Shown here piece by piece: positions 17,068 to 24,965 of a stretch of 47,077 bases of DNA. The notes under the pieces were generated by a model. That model saw only the letters and a list, made by a program, of their open reading frames with translations. It made no database searches and was not told where the DNA came from. A program made the position numbers and the translations under genes. Source of the DNA: CAYPHJ01 sp964410485 (lineage in GTDB: Bacteria > Desulfobacterota > Binatia > UBA9968). Numbering within the stretch: the first letter of the stretch is position 1; each line of letters opens with the position of its first letter. The stretch is taken from assembly GCA_964410485.1 (NCBI GenBank), contig CAYPHJ010000027.1:1-47077 (forward strand). The letters run 5' to 3'.

Positions 17068-18168
17068 ATGAATCTGTGCAGAATTTATCTGAGCGGTTTT
17101 GTGAAAGAGAATCAAGAGAAGAAGATTTTTACAATAGCTTGGCGAAGACAGCTGCGTGGACGGGCGCTTGGCGCTTTATTTGCCGTGTTTGTTGCTCTGA
17201 CGATCGGAAACCGTTCTGTCTCGCTCGCTGCGGGTGAAATTCCGGTCAGAATCGGGGTATCGGTAGCCGCTATTACCTACGCTCCGGTTTTCTTGGCCGA
17301 GGCGGCAGGTTTTTTTAAGGAAGAGGGCCTCCGCGCCGAACTCGTCACTGTTCCGGGGCCTGCTGGGCAGGCGGCTCTCTTAACTGGCGAACTTGTGGCG
17401 CTCGCTTCTGACAGTTTTCGCCTTTATCAATTGGCTGCCCAGGGTGACACTAGGATTTTAATGGTTCAGAAGATAATTGATGCTTTACCACTGGACGTGG
17501 TTGTAAGTATGAACTGGAGCCAAAAAACGGGCCATACGAAGAAGGCTCCCCTGGAGGCTCGCATCAAGAGCTTAAGGGGTGCACGGATTGGTACGCAGTC
17601 CTTAGGCGGTGCGCCACAGGTGATGGCTTCTTTTCTTGTCAGGCAAGTTGGTATGAATCCGGAAAGGGATGTGCAATTTGTCGCGCTACAGACGGTCCCG
17701 GCCACTGTTGTGGGTTTGCAGCGGGGGCAGATTGACGCGTATTTGTTGTCGGCTCCAAACTCGCTGCGGGCGGAGGTCGAGGGTTTTGGTACGGTTTTAG
17801 TTCCGTATAGCGATGTCCCTGATTTTGTCGGCCTTCCTTATAATAGTCTGATGGTGACCGCTAACGCTGCAAAAAAAGAGGCTCTGACGATTAGAAAAAT
17901 CGTCCGCGCGATTGGCAAGGCAAGGCTCCTGTTGTCATCTAACCCTGAAAGATCTGCAGAACTGCTCGGGGAGCGCTTGTATCAAAGAGTCAGTCCTTCT
18001 TTGGTGTTGAAAAGTGTTGAATCGGTCAAGCAAGCGTTCCCCGACAGGGGTCGCTTCGAGCAGAGAAGCATACAACGAAATGCAGATTTGGCAATCGAGG
18101 CCGGCTATCTCAAGACCAAGGTGAGTCTTAAAGAGGGGGTTCATTGGACCAACGAGTTCGTCGAGTGA
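17068..18168 (+). CDS. NMT1/SsuA-family ABC transporter substrate-binding protein
   Basis: A 366-residue binding protein with an N-terminal signal: about 30 mostly polar residues, then a hydrophobic segment (ALGALFAVFVALTI) ending near SLAAG. The mature part starts PVRIGVSVAAITYAPVFLAEAAGFF, typical of NMT1/TauA/SsuA-like receptors for small organic ligands such as sulfonates, nitrate or thiamine precursors. The ATG at 17068 has AAAGGAGG seven bases upstream. It leads an importer of three genes, followed by the ATPase and the permease. The ligand is not predictable; the neighbourhood suggests an aromatic or organic acid. Confidence 0.88.
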   Translation: MNLCRIYLSGFVKENQEKKIFTIAWRRQLRGRALGALFAVFVALTIGNRSVSLAAGEIPVRIGVSVAAITYAPVFLAEAAGFFKEEGLRAELVTVPGPAGQAALLTGELVALASDSFRLYQLAAQGDTRILMVQKIIDALPLDVVVSMNWSQKTGHTKKAPLEARIKSLRGARIGTQSLGGAPQVMASFLVRQVGMNPERDVQFVALQTVPATVVGLQRGQIDAYLLSAPNSLRAEVEGFGTVLVPYSDVPDFVGLPYNSLMVTANAAKKEALTIRKIVRAIGKARLLLSSNPERSAELLGERLYQRVSPSLVLKSVESVKQAFPDRGRFEQRSIQRNADLAIEAGYLKTKVSLKEGVHWTNEFVE

Positions 18169-18243
18169 TCGCATGAGATCGTGCAGGTACGGTCGAACTC
18201 GAATAGGACGCTAAACAAATATAATTGACACGATAGGCTGACA

Positions 18244-19083
18244 TTGTCGACACCACTGGGAAAAGAAGAAGTTGTAGTTGCTTGCCAGGAGGTGAGCAAG
18301 CAATACGATACGGGAGTTTGGGCACTGCGCGATTGTACACTAAAGGTGCGTAGGTTTGAATTCGTTAGCCTTGTCGGTGCCAGTGGCTGCGGCAAGAGCA
18401 CGTTGCTCAAGATTATGGCAGGTGTAGAGTCTGCGACCTCCGGCGAAGTTCTGTACCAAGGTCGCTCAGTGAAAGGGATGAACAGGGAAGCTGGCTTCGT
18501 AACTCAGGACAGCAACTTGTTTCCATGGTTGACTCTTCAGCGGAATGTGGAATTTCCGCTCCGAATGCGAGGTGTCCCAACCAAAGAGGCCAAAGAACGA
18601 GCGCGAGAATGGATTGCCATAGCCGGATTGGAGGGGTTCGAAGAGAATTTCCCGTATCAGCTGTCGGGTGGAATGCAAAAGCGCGGCTCTATTATTCGTA
18701 CCCTTGTCTACAAGCCTGATGTTATCCTCATGGACGAGCCATTCGCCTCCTTGGACGCGCAGACCAGAATGGTCCTTCAGCATGAGCTGTTGGAAATGTG
18801 GGCAAGAGAGCGCTCGACCATTATTTTCGTAACCCACGATTTGCAGGAGGCCGTCGCCTTGTCGGATCGAGTCGTGCTTTTTTCGCGATCTCCGGGCACT
18901 ATTATCCGCACTTTTGATGTTCCATTAACCAGGCCTCGGGAAGTTTTCGAGATTTATGCGCAACCGAATTTTCAGGAGACGTATCACGAGGTTTGGCAGC
19001 ACCTTCGCCAGCAGTTTGATGGTTTGGTTCGGGTAACCTCGGGGTCCCGGAAAGGGCCGGGCGCAACTAATCCGATCAGGTAA
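18244..19083 (+). CDS. ABC transporter ATP-binding protein (SsuB/TauB type)
   Basis: A 279-residue nucleotide-binding subunit. All ATPase motifs are intact: Walker A GASGCGKST, Q-loop FVTQDS, signature LSGGMQKR, Walker B VILMDEP, D-loop ASLDAQ and switch histidine VTHD. The first usable start after the in-frame stop at 18226 is TTG at 18244 (a CTG lies at 18238). There is no strong ribosome-binding site, so translation may be weak or the start misjudged. It sits between the binding protein and the permease and completes the importer. About 40 residues after the last motif are typical of the SsuB/TauB group. Confidence 0.92.
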   Translation: MSTPLGKEEVVVACQEVSKQYDTGVWALRDCTLKVRRFEFVSLVGASGCGKSTLLKIMAGVESATSGEVLYQGRSVKGMNREAGFVTQDSNLFPWLTLQRNVEFPLRMRGVPTKEAKERAREWIAIAGLEGFEENFPYQLSGGMQKRGSIIRTLVYKPDVILMDEPFASLDAQTRMVLQHELLEMWARERSTIIFVTHDLQEAVALSDRVVLFSRSPGTIIRTFDVPLTRPREVFEIYAQPNFQETYHEVWQHLRQQFDGLVRVTSGSRKGPGATNPIR

Positions 19084-19096
19084 AGGATGATCCGGC

Positions 19097-19906
19097 ATGG
19101 AAGAGTCGAAGAAAGGAACTAGCACCGGATCGGCAACCGTGAAACGCACCACGGGTAAAATACTTCTTAGTTGGGCGAAGTGGATTCCAGCGGCGGCGCT
19201 GTTAATTGTTTGGGAGTCCGGTTCGGGTGTTTTCATCGACAGGGTATTCTTCAGTAGTCCGAGTGCCATTATGGTCCGCTTGGTAGAGGATCTCAGGGCG
19301 GGCCTGCTCCTCATGCATGCGTCCATAACGGTCACAGAAATATTTGGCGGTTATGCTCTTGGAGTGCTTGCAGGGGCCGTCGCCGGATATTTTTCCGGTC
19401 GGTCGCAAAGAATAGCGGCGGTCGTAGAGCCATACGCGTTGCTTGTGAACTCTATCCCAAAAGTTGCGATAGCCCCCGTTATTATTATCTGGTTCGGAAT
19501 CGGCATGCAGTCGAAAATTGTGATGGCGGCGATGATGGTGTTTTTTGTGGTCTTTTTCAACGTGTTTCTCGGTGTTCGCTCGATGAGCCCAGAGTTCATC
19601 TATCTGGCGAGCATTATGGGCGCTGATCGACTTAAAGTAGTTGTTCATGTGGTCCTGCCGTATATTACACCGTTTTTTCTCACAGGATTAAAACAGGGAA
19701 TTGTATTTGCTGTGATTGGCACAATGATCGCGGAGTTTATCGCGTCCTCGCGAGGCCTTGGTTATTATATATTGTTGTCGACAGGCAACTTCGACATAAC
19801 CGCGGTGTTTGTGGGTGTTCTTGTGCTAATGTCGGTTGTGCTAGGGGTTAATGCAGTCTTAAATGCCGTTGAAAGGCATTATGTACGTTGGGCGCGTTAT
19901 CGATGA
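19097..19906 (+). CDS. ABC transporter permease (SsuC/TauC type)
   Basis: A 269-residue inner-membrane permease with about six hydrophobic segments (WIPAAALLIVWE near the start, VLVLMSVVLGVNAVL near the end). The cytoplasmic EAA loop, which docks the ATPase, is visible as ASIMGADRLKVVVHVVLP. The ATG at 19097 is preceded by AAAGGATGA and lies 13 bases after the ATPase stop. It forms the channel of the NMT1-type importer with the two upstream genes, presumably as a homodimer. No damage seen. Confidence 0.92.
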   Translation: MEESKKGTSTGSATVKRTTGKILLSWAKWIPAAALLIVWESGSGVFIDRVFFSSPSAIMVRLVEDLRAGLLLMHASITVTEIFGGYALGVLAGAVAGYFSGRSQRIAAVVEPYALLVNSIPKVAIAPVIIIWFGIGMQSKIVMAAMMVFFVVFFNVFLGVRSMSPEFIYLASIMGADRLKVVVHVVLPYITPFFLTGLKQGIVFAVIGTMIAEFIASSRGLGYYILLSTGNFDITAVFVGVLVLMSVVLGVNAVLNAVERHYVRWARYR

Positions 19907-20111
19907 TCAGGCAGGTAGCCCTGCTGCAAAAAAACGGTTGGTGGAGCCGGAAAGAGCGATTCAAGGAGCACCCATAACGACGCGGGTTCATCGAGAGCAG
20001 CGGCCGTTAGCTAAACACTTAGGTCCGATGGTTGCTGCGCTATGCTTTGACCAACAACCGGGCAAGTCCGCATAACACTCTAGCGACCGTCTAAACTAGG
20101 AGGGAACGGGC

Positions 20112-21143
20112 ATGGACAGAAGACTCACGGTCCTGTTCAGCGTATTGATCGCCGTTTTGTTGTTAGCCGGCACGGTCTATGGACAGGAGAATTTTTACAA
20201 CGGAAAAACCATTCGCATCATCGTCGGTTTCTCGCCCGGCGGTGGCTTCGACATTTATACACGTATGATAGCACGCCATATGCGCAAGCATATTCCTGGA
20301 GTCCGGTTTGTCGTCCAAAACATGACAGGAGCGGGAAGTCTAATTGCCGCGAATTATCTCTTTAACCAGGCTCAGCCGGATGGACTGACGATGGGTAAAT
20401 GGAGCGGCGCCTTGGTGTCCCGGCAGCTTTTTGGGGGTAAGGGTATCAATTTCGATGCGAGAAAGTTTGAGTGGGTTGGAGTTCCAGTCACCAATAGTTT
20501 GGTATGCGTGCTAACGAAGAAATCGGGCATTAATAGCGTCCACGATTGGTTTAAGATGCGTGAGCCCGTTGTCTTAGGGGGGCTTGCACCGGGTAATACC
20601 CCATCTGATGTCCCAAGGATCCTGGCTGCCGCATTGAGACTCCCTCTTCAACTTGTGGAAGGGTATAAAGGCACAGCGGATATTCGATTAGCCACGGAAC
20701 GTGGGGAGACTGCGGGCGGCTGTTTACCTTGGGAGGCACTAAAGACCGGTTGGAAGTCGGAACTCGCGGATGGAAGTATAACCCCGGTCTTACAGATTGT
20801 TCGCAAACCCCTTCGGGATTTACCGACCGTTCCTAATGCTATAGATCTGGCCAAAGATGATGAGGCACGTGATCTGATCAGATTTGGTGCTTCGGATATT
20901 AATCTCATTGTCCGTTCTTATACTCTTCCACCAAGGACGCCGAAAGACCGTCTCAACATTTTACGGCGCGCCTTTAGAGCGACAATGGAAGACCCTGATT
21001 TTCTGGCTGAAATCGAAAAAGCGCAATTTGACATCGACCCACTTCACGGCGAAGAAGTCGAAAGGATTGTCGGAGATTTGTTCAGTCTGGATTCCGTGTT
21101 GATTGCGAAACTCAGAAAAATCTTATTTCCAGGGGAATCGTAG
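20112..21143 (+). CDS. TctC/Bug-family periplasmic solute-binding receptor (third intact copy)
   Basis: A 343-residue TctC receptor with a signal peptide ending near TVYGQ. The mature start NFYNGKTIRIIVGFSPGGGFD and the later TGAGSLIAANYLF are family signatures, but the sequence is clearly distinct from the tandem pair at 3373-5518. The ATG at 20112 has AGGAGG about nine bases upstream. A weak promoter (TTGACC at 20047, CATAAC at 20071, spacing 18) precedes it. It leads a module with the fourth decarboxylase-like gene and the VOC gene. TctA and TctB are absent. Confidence 0.92.
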   Translation: MDRRLTVLFSVLIAVLLLAGTVYGQENFYNGKTIRIIVGFSPGGGFDIYTRMIARHMRKHIPGVRFVVQNMTGAGSLIAANYLFNQAQPDGLTMGKWSGALVSRQLFGGKGINFDARKFEWVGVPVTNSLVCVLTKKSGINSVHDWFKMREPVVLGGLAPGNTPSDVPRILAAALRLPLQLVEGYKGTADIRLATERGETAGGCLPWEALKTGWKSELADGSITPVLQIVRKPLRDLPTVPNAIDLAKDDEARDLIRFGASDINLIVRSYTLPPRTPKDRLNILRRAFRATMEDPDFLAEIEKAQFDIDPLHGEEVERIVGDLFSLDSVLIAKLRKILFPGES

Positions 21144-21347
21144 AAGTTGGCGTATTCGTAGACAAGAGTGAGAACGAGGAATAATCAATCTGACATGAGA
21201 GGCCTCGCAGTGTTTCTTTGGTTACGACGGTTTTTCAATGGTCGTAGAACGGGTTTGTTTCTCAATAGCAACAACTCGGCAAATGTGGATTGACCCACTA
21301 TAACCGGAACCTTGTCTACGACTTGGGTGACGGTTTGTCTTTTTAAC

Positions 21348-22343
21348 GTGGACACAAAAATCACTCTTGCCTGTCGACACTACGACGGGACCAGCGCCAT
21401 ACTTCGGGGGGGACTCCGACTGCCGGGAGTCGATTTACGTGTCTTCGAAGTCAACGATGTCGTCCGAATGTTTAGAGGAATGTTTAAAGGGGAATACGAT
21501 GTCGCCGAGATGTCGCTTGCCGAGCTCGTATATTATACGTCGCGGGATCGCTGTGATTTCATAGGAATACCGGTTTTCCCCTCGAGAATGTTCCGCCACA
21601 GCTTCGTTTATACTTCATCCGGTATCCACCAACCAGAAGATTTAAGTGGCAAGAGAATCGGGTTTTTGCGTTGGGTCCAGACTGCGCACATTTGGGTGCG
21701 GGGTATGCTTGTAGAAACCTACCATCTGTCGCCCATCGAAACTCACTGGTATGTTTGCTCTATTCATCATTGGGAGGATGAGGAATCAGAAGAGATTCAG
21801 CCGCGTGACGGTTCAGTTATTCGCCGGCTGCAGTGGCGTGGCGAGAACGAGTACGAAGCGGCGTGTAGAGCCTTGAAGGAAAATAATCTGGACGCTCTGG
21901 TGACCACTGAGAACCAGCTGTACGATAATTGTTTGGACGGGGATGGCAACATTAAACGGCTATTTTCAGATTACAGGGAAGTAGAGGGAGCCTACTTTAG
22001 GAGAACCGGTATTTTTCCGATCATGCATGTGCTTGTCGTCAAAAAGGCGCTGATCGCGCAGTTGCCGGACCTCCCGCAGCAGCTTTTTCGCATGTTTTCA
22101 GAAGCAAAAAAGCTCGGCCGCCAATGGACCCGAACGGTGCCAAGCATGAACCTCGTGTGGAAAACTGTTTATCTCGAAAAGGAAGCCGAAACACTCGGCG
22201 AGGACCCTTGGGTGTACGGTTTGGAGAGGAACCGTAACACCATCCAAAAATTTCTTGATTACTGCCACAATCAGGGAATAAGCGCTAAGCCGCTTAGCCC
22301 CGCTGACCTCTTTGCACCAGGCAGCTGGAATCTCACGGAGTAG
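21348..22343 (+). CDS. 4,5-dihydroxyphthalate decarboxylase-like protein (paralogue 4 of 4)
   Basis: About 331 residues from GTG 21348 (MDTKITLACRHYDGT), chosen because it matches the N termini of the paralogues; TTG at 21312 or GTG at 21327 would lengthen it, and none has a convincing ribosome-binding site. Family landmarks are FRHSFVYTS, IWVRGML, RRTGIFPIMH and DPWVYGLERNRNTIQKF. A central insertion rich in acidic residues (HHWEDEESEEI) is not in the other copies. No signal peptide, so probably cytoplasmic. It stands between a TctC receptor and a VOC protein, which suggests a self-contained uptake-plus-conversion module. The substrate is unknown. Confidence 0.8.
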   Translation: MDTKITLACRHYDGTSAILRGGLRLPGVDLRVFEVNDVVRMFRGMFKGEYDVAEMSLAELVYYTSRDRCDFIGIPVFPSRMFRHSFVYTSSGIHQPEDLSGKRIGFLRWVQTAHIWVRGMLVETYHLSPIETHWYVCSIHHWEDEESEEIQPRDGSVIRRLQWRGENEYEAACRALKENNLDALVTTENQLYDNCLDGDGNIKRLFSDYREVEGAYFRRTGIFPIMHVLVVKKALIAQLPDLPQQLFRMFSEAKKLGRQWTRTVPSMNLVWKTVYLEKEAETLGEDPWVYGLERNRNTIQKFLDYCHNQGISAKPLSPADLFAPGSWNLTE

Positions 22344-22430
22344 GCGAAGCGTTCCCGACACTCGGATATCATCCGGATGACATCTATGGAAAACGTAGAC
22401 CTGCCGGAAGGAATTCGAAAGGAGACTGCA

Positions 22431-23237
22431 ATGACAAAAATCGGACACCTGGCGATGTGCACCAAAAATAATCGGCGGCTTGCGAGGTTTTACCGGCTGA
22501 TCTTCGATATGGAGGAGGTATGGAATCCTTTTCAGAATAGCCCGTACGCGTTTTACATCGGCGATGGCCGCATCAATCTGAACTGCCTGCAAATCCGACC
22601 AGGGTCATCTTACAATAAGCGCATTGAAGGTCGCGAAGTGTTTCCCGATGTCGGAATCAATCACGTGGGATTCCAGGTCGACAGCATGAAAGCCATAGAA
22701 AAGCGACTTGCGGAGCGAAATCCACCAATCCGGTTGGAGGCTAGTCCGCAAGACGGCCGTTATGAGGAAAAGCGTTTTGTTGATCCTGACGGAAATCTGT
22801 TCGAGTTTGCGGAAGGCCCCTGGGACGCGGGACCGGCCAAGAATGCGCTTCCGACCGTGATGCACGTCAGCTTATGCAGTAGAGACCATGAGAGACTTGC
22901 AAGTTTTTATATAGAAGTACTGGGGATGAAAGCAGTCGAGAGAGTAAAAGCAAGCAAAGGAGGTGCTTCGGCGGTTTTCTTATCGGACGGACAGATCAAC
23001 TTCGCCATCATCAACGATCCATTGTTTAACAACGTTGGTCTTCGCAGCATCGGGTTTCGTGTAGCGAACCTTGGTGAAATCCGGGACCGCGTCAAAAACT
23101 CTCCTCCTTTCTTATATCCTGGAGAAGCGCCGATCGAACTAAACCGAACTCCGCTTCCGGACCCCTATGAAACTTTTTACCTCAAAGATCCCGACGGAAA
23201 CATGGTCCATATAAGCGAAAAGGGTTGGGAGGTGTAA
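22431..23237 (+). CDS. Two-domain VOC (glyoxalase/extradiol dioxygenase-like) protein
   Basis: A 268-residue protein made of two vicinal-oxygen-chelate domains. Domain 1 (about 1-140) has the metal-ligand pattern IGHLAM, NHVGFQV and LFEFAE. Domain 2 (about 145-268) has MHVSLCS and MVHISE, but the middle histidine is replaced (LRSIGFRV). The layout resembles type I extradiol dioxygenases, in which one domain lost the metal, although here domain 1 looks like the metal site. The ATG at 22431 has AAAGGAG six bases upstream; the frame extends to 22377 without a better start. In this setting it could be a ring-cleavage dioxygenase or a glyoxalase-type isomerase. It ends just before a tctC pseudogene. 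Confidence 0.85.
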   Translation: MTKIGHLAMCTKNNRRLARFYRLIFDMEEVWNPFQNSPYAFYIGDGRINLNCLQIRPGSSYNKRIEGREVFPDVGINHVGFQVDSMKAIEKRLAERNPPIRLEASPQDGRYEEKRFVDPDGNLFEFAEGPWDAGPAKNALPTVMHVSLCSRDHERLASFYIEVLGMKAVERVKASKGGASAVFLSDGQINFAIINDPLFNNVGLRSIGFRVANLGEIRDRVKNSPPFLYPGEAPIELNRTPLPDPYETFYLKDPDGNMVHISEKGWEV

Positions 23238-23264
23238 CTCGGCTCAGAATCCCCGAAAATTGGC

Positions 23265-23520
23265 AGCCACGATGCTGGTGCTTGGCTTTAGACTTGGTTT
23301 TCAGTACGTCTGGTCTCGTGCAAGACTTCTACAGAGGTAAAACATTTCGAATCAGGTTATGGGGGGTCGGCGGCGATCAGAGTGGCGTGGGATCGAGGGG
23401 AGATTGACGGTGGCTGTTGGCAGTGGGAATCGATTAAGGACACGCCGTGGGGTTACGGGCTGGAAGCCGCAAAGGTCCGTGTCTTACATCAATTCGAGAG
23501 CCCTAGACACGTTGAGCAGC
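23265..23520 (+). pseudogene. tctC pseudogene with a large internal deletion and frame change
   Basis: Two pieces of a TctC receptor are fused. The first (to about 23352) reads a hydrophobic signal-like stretch, then VQDFYRGKTFRI, matching the mature N terminus of the family. The second (from about 23355, shifted by one frame) reads GYGGSAAIRVAWDRGEIDGG, then CWQWESIK, matching GYKGTADIRLATERGETAGG and CLPWEALK at about residue 190 of the gene at 20112. About 150 codons are missing between them and the C terminus is also lost or unrecognisable. It is therefore a dead fourth tctC. It lies between the VOC gene and the convergent yihY-like gene, at the end of the catabolic block. Confidence 0.8.
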
Positions 23521-23571
23521 GCAAGCCCCGAACTTGTCAAGGGAGATCGCAAACGGGTTCGATCGACACGC

Positions 23572-24471
23572 TCAAGCGGCGCTTTTCTCGCCTTTGTTCT
23601 TGCCCTGTTCGCTGGCGTTTTCGATCTCGGCATTGATCTCGCCGCCGATGAGAATAACCAGCCCGGTCACATACATCCAGGTCAAGAGAACGATGATCGC
23701 GCCTATGCTTCCATAGGTGGCGTCATATTCACCAAAGTTGTTGACGTAGTATGAAAATCCGAGCGAGGCGATGAGCCAGAGGAGCACCGCAAACACTGAA
23801 CCCGGAGTAATCCACTTCCAGCTCTGGTCGACATCCGGCGTGAAATAATAGATCGCGGCGATTGCGGTGATGACCAGGAATAAAATGACAGGCCAGCGCA
23901 GGATGTTCCACGCCAGCTCGAATGCTCCTCCGAAGCCGAACAGATCGGCGACCCAGCCGCCGATCTGAGGTCCGAAGATGAGCAGGACAATCGAGCCAAT
24001 GATGAAAACCGAAAGCCCGACGACCAGGAGAATCGCCATCCCTCGTAGTTTCCAGAACGGACGGCCTTCCTCCACGTTATAGGCGTGGTTCAGCCCGTCA
24101 CCGATTGCGACGATAGCGCTGGAAGAGGTCCACAGCGCTGCAATTATTCCAAATGAGAGGAGCCCTCCGCGCTGCTGCGCCGTCAGGTCGGCGAGCTGTT
24201 CCTGGACGAGCTGCGTTGCCTGAGCTGGGAGGACCTGACTCAGCATTGCTATGATCTGATCCAACAAGTTGGGCAGGTGAAGGAACCCCAGTAGCGCTGT
24301 CAGGAACATGAAAAAGGGAAAGAGCGCAAAAAGAAAGTAGTACGCCAGGGCAGCTGCATACGTGAGACAGTTATCCCTTTGCACTTCCGAGATGACTCGG
24401 CGGGCAAGCTCTGTAACGCTGAGCCCGCCGAGCGCGAACGCTTCTCTGATTTTCGATTTACCGGTCGACAT
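23572..24471 (-). CDS. YihY/BrkB-family inner membrane protein
   Basis: About 299 residues on the minus strand, from ATG at 24471 (MSTGKSK); a TTG at 24483 is also in frame. The family signature at the start, DNCLTYAAALAYYFLFALF, is followed by about six membrane segments, including GMAILLVVGLSVFIIGSIVLL and YGSIGAIIVLLTWMYVTG. The C-terminal tail is charged and lysine-rich. The family was once called ribonuclease BN by mistake; its function is unknown, possibly transport. The gene converges on the plus-strand catabolic block and is probably monocistronic or follows a tiny ORF at 24514-24615. Confidence 0.92.
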   Translation of the reverse strand: MSTGKSKIREAFALGGLSVTELARRVISEVQRDNCLTYAAALAYYFLFALFPFFMFLTALLGFLHLPNLLDQIIAMLSQVLPAQATQLVQEQLADLTAQQRGGLLSFGIIAALWTSSSAIVAIGDGLNHAYNVEEGRPFWKLRGMAILLVVGLSVFIIGSIVLLIFGPQIGGWVADLFGFGGAFELAWNILRWPVILFLVITAIAAIYYFTPDVDQSWKWITPGSVFAVLLWLIASLGFSYYVNNFGEYDATYGSIGAIIVLLTWMYVTGLVILIGGEINAEIENASEQGKNKGEKSAA

Positions 24472-24483
24472 TTTGATTCGCAA

Positions 24484-24965
24484 CAGTTTGTTCGTGAGTG
24501 TCCACCTGATGTCTCACCCTCGCTGTGCGTCTTTTGCCATCTCTACAGCATCGTTCTTCATTTGCTCCGTTCTACCCGACTCGCTCGTGTTCGTCGGACT
24601 GGTTGGTCGTTCCATACGTGCTCCTTTCACGCTATCCGAAATATGGGTTGGTTTGATTCGAGGTGCATCCGAATCTGTAGATGTTTTCGAACGCAATGCC
24701 TATGCCACTCCTCGACCGCCGTGATTTCTGCCTCGCTCATGTTCGGTGTAGCGCTGGTGGGAACGAAAGGCGCAGTTGGTGCGGGAAGCAATCCCAAGTA
24801 GCGGAATTGATCGCTGGTGAATTCAAAGCGAGTTCTTCGATCCGACTATAAAAACCTGCCGTACCGCTTTTGGTTTCAGCCGTGTGCCTTCCTGGCGCGC
24901 TGCTGCAAACACCGGGTATCGATCTCTTGTGAAAACCTCCTTCAGTTCTTTGAATAACTTCGGTT
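24484..24965. other. Intergenic region of about 480 bases with no secure gene
   Basis: No conserved protein or RNA was recognised. The right half (about 24690-24940), read on the minus strand, gives two adjacent frames of protein-like sequence (DRYPVFAAARQEGTRLKPK, then DQFRYLGLLPAPTAP). This might be a decayed gene, but I cannot assign a family. The left half holds one short minus-strand ORF listed separately. Confidence 0.5.
24514..24615 (-). CDS. Possible small protein (33 residues) upstream of the yihY-like gene
   Basis: On the minus strand, AAAGGAG stands five bases before ATG 24615. The frame runs 33 codons (MERPTSPTNTSESGR..., ending KDAQRG) to a TGA at 24514, 42 bases before the yihY-like start. 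The peptide is hydrophilic with a possible short helix (EQMKNDAVEMAKDA). The well-spaced ribosome-binding site is the only support; no homologue is recognised. Confidence 0.3.
   Translation of the reverse strand: MERPTSPTNTSESGRTEQMKNDAVEMAKDAQRG

Noticed and set aside
24362..24801. Overlapping plus-strand open frames of 120 and 140 codons
   Set aside because: They start within the antisense of the yihY-like gene, have no ribosome-binding sites and no recognisable protein sequence.
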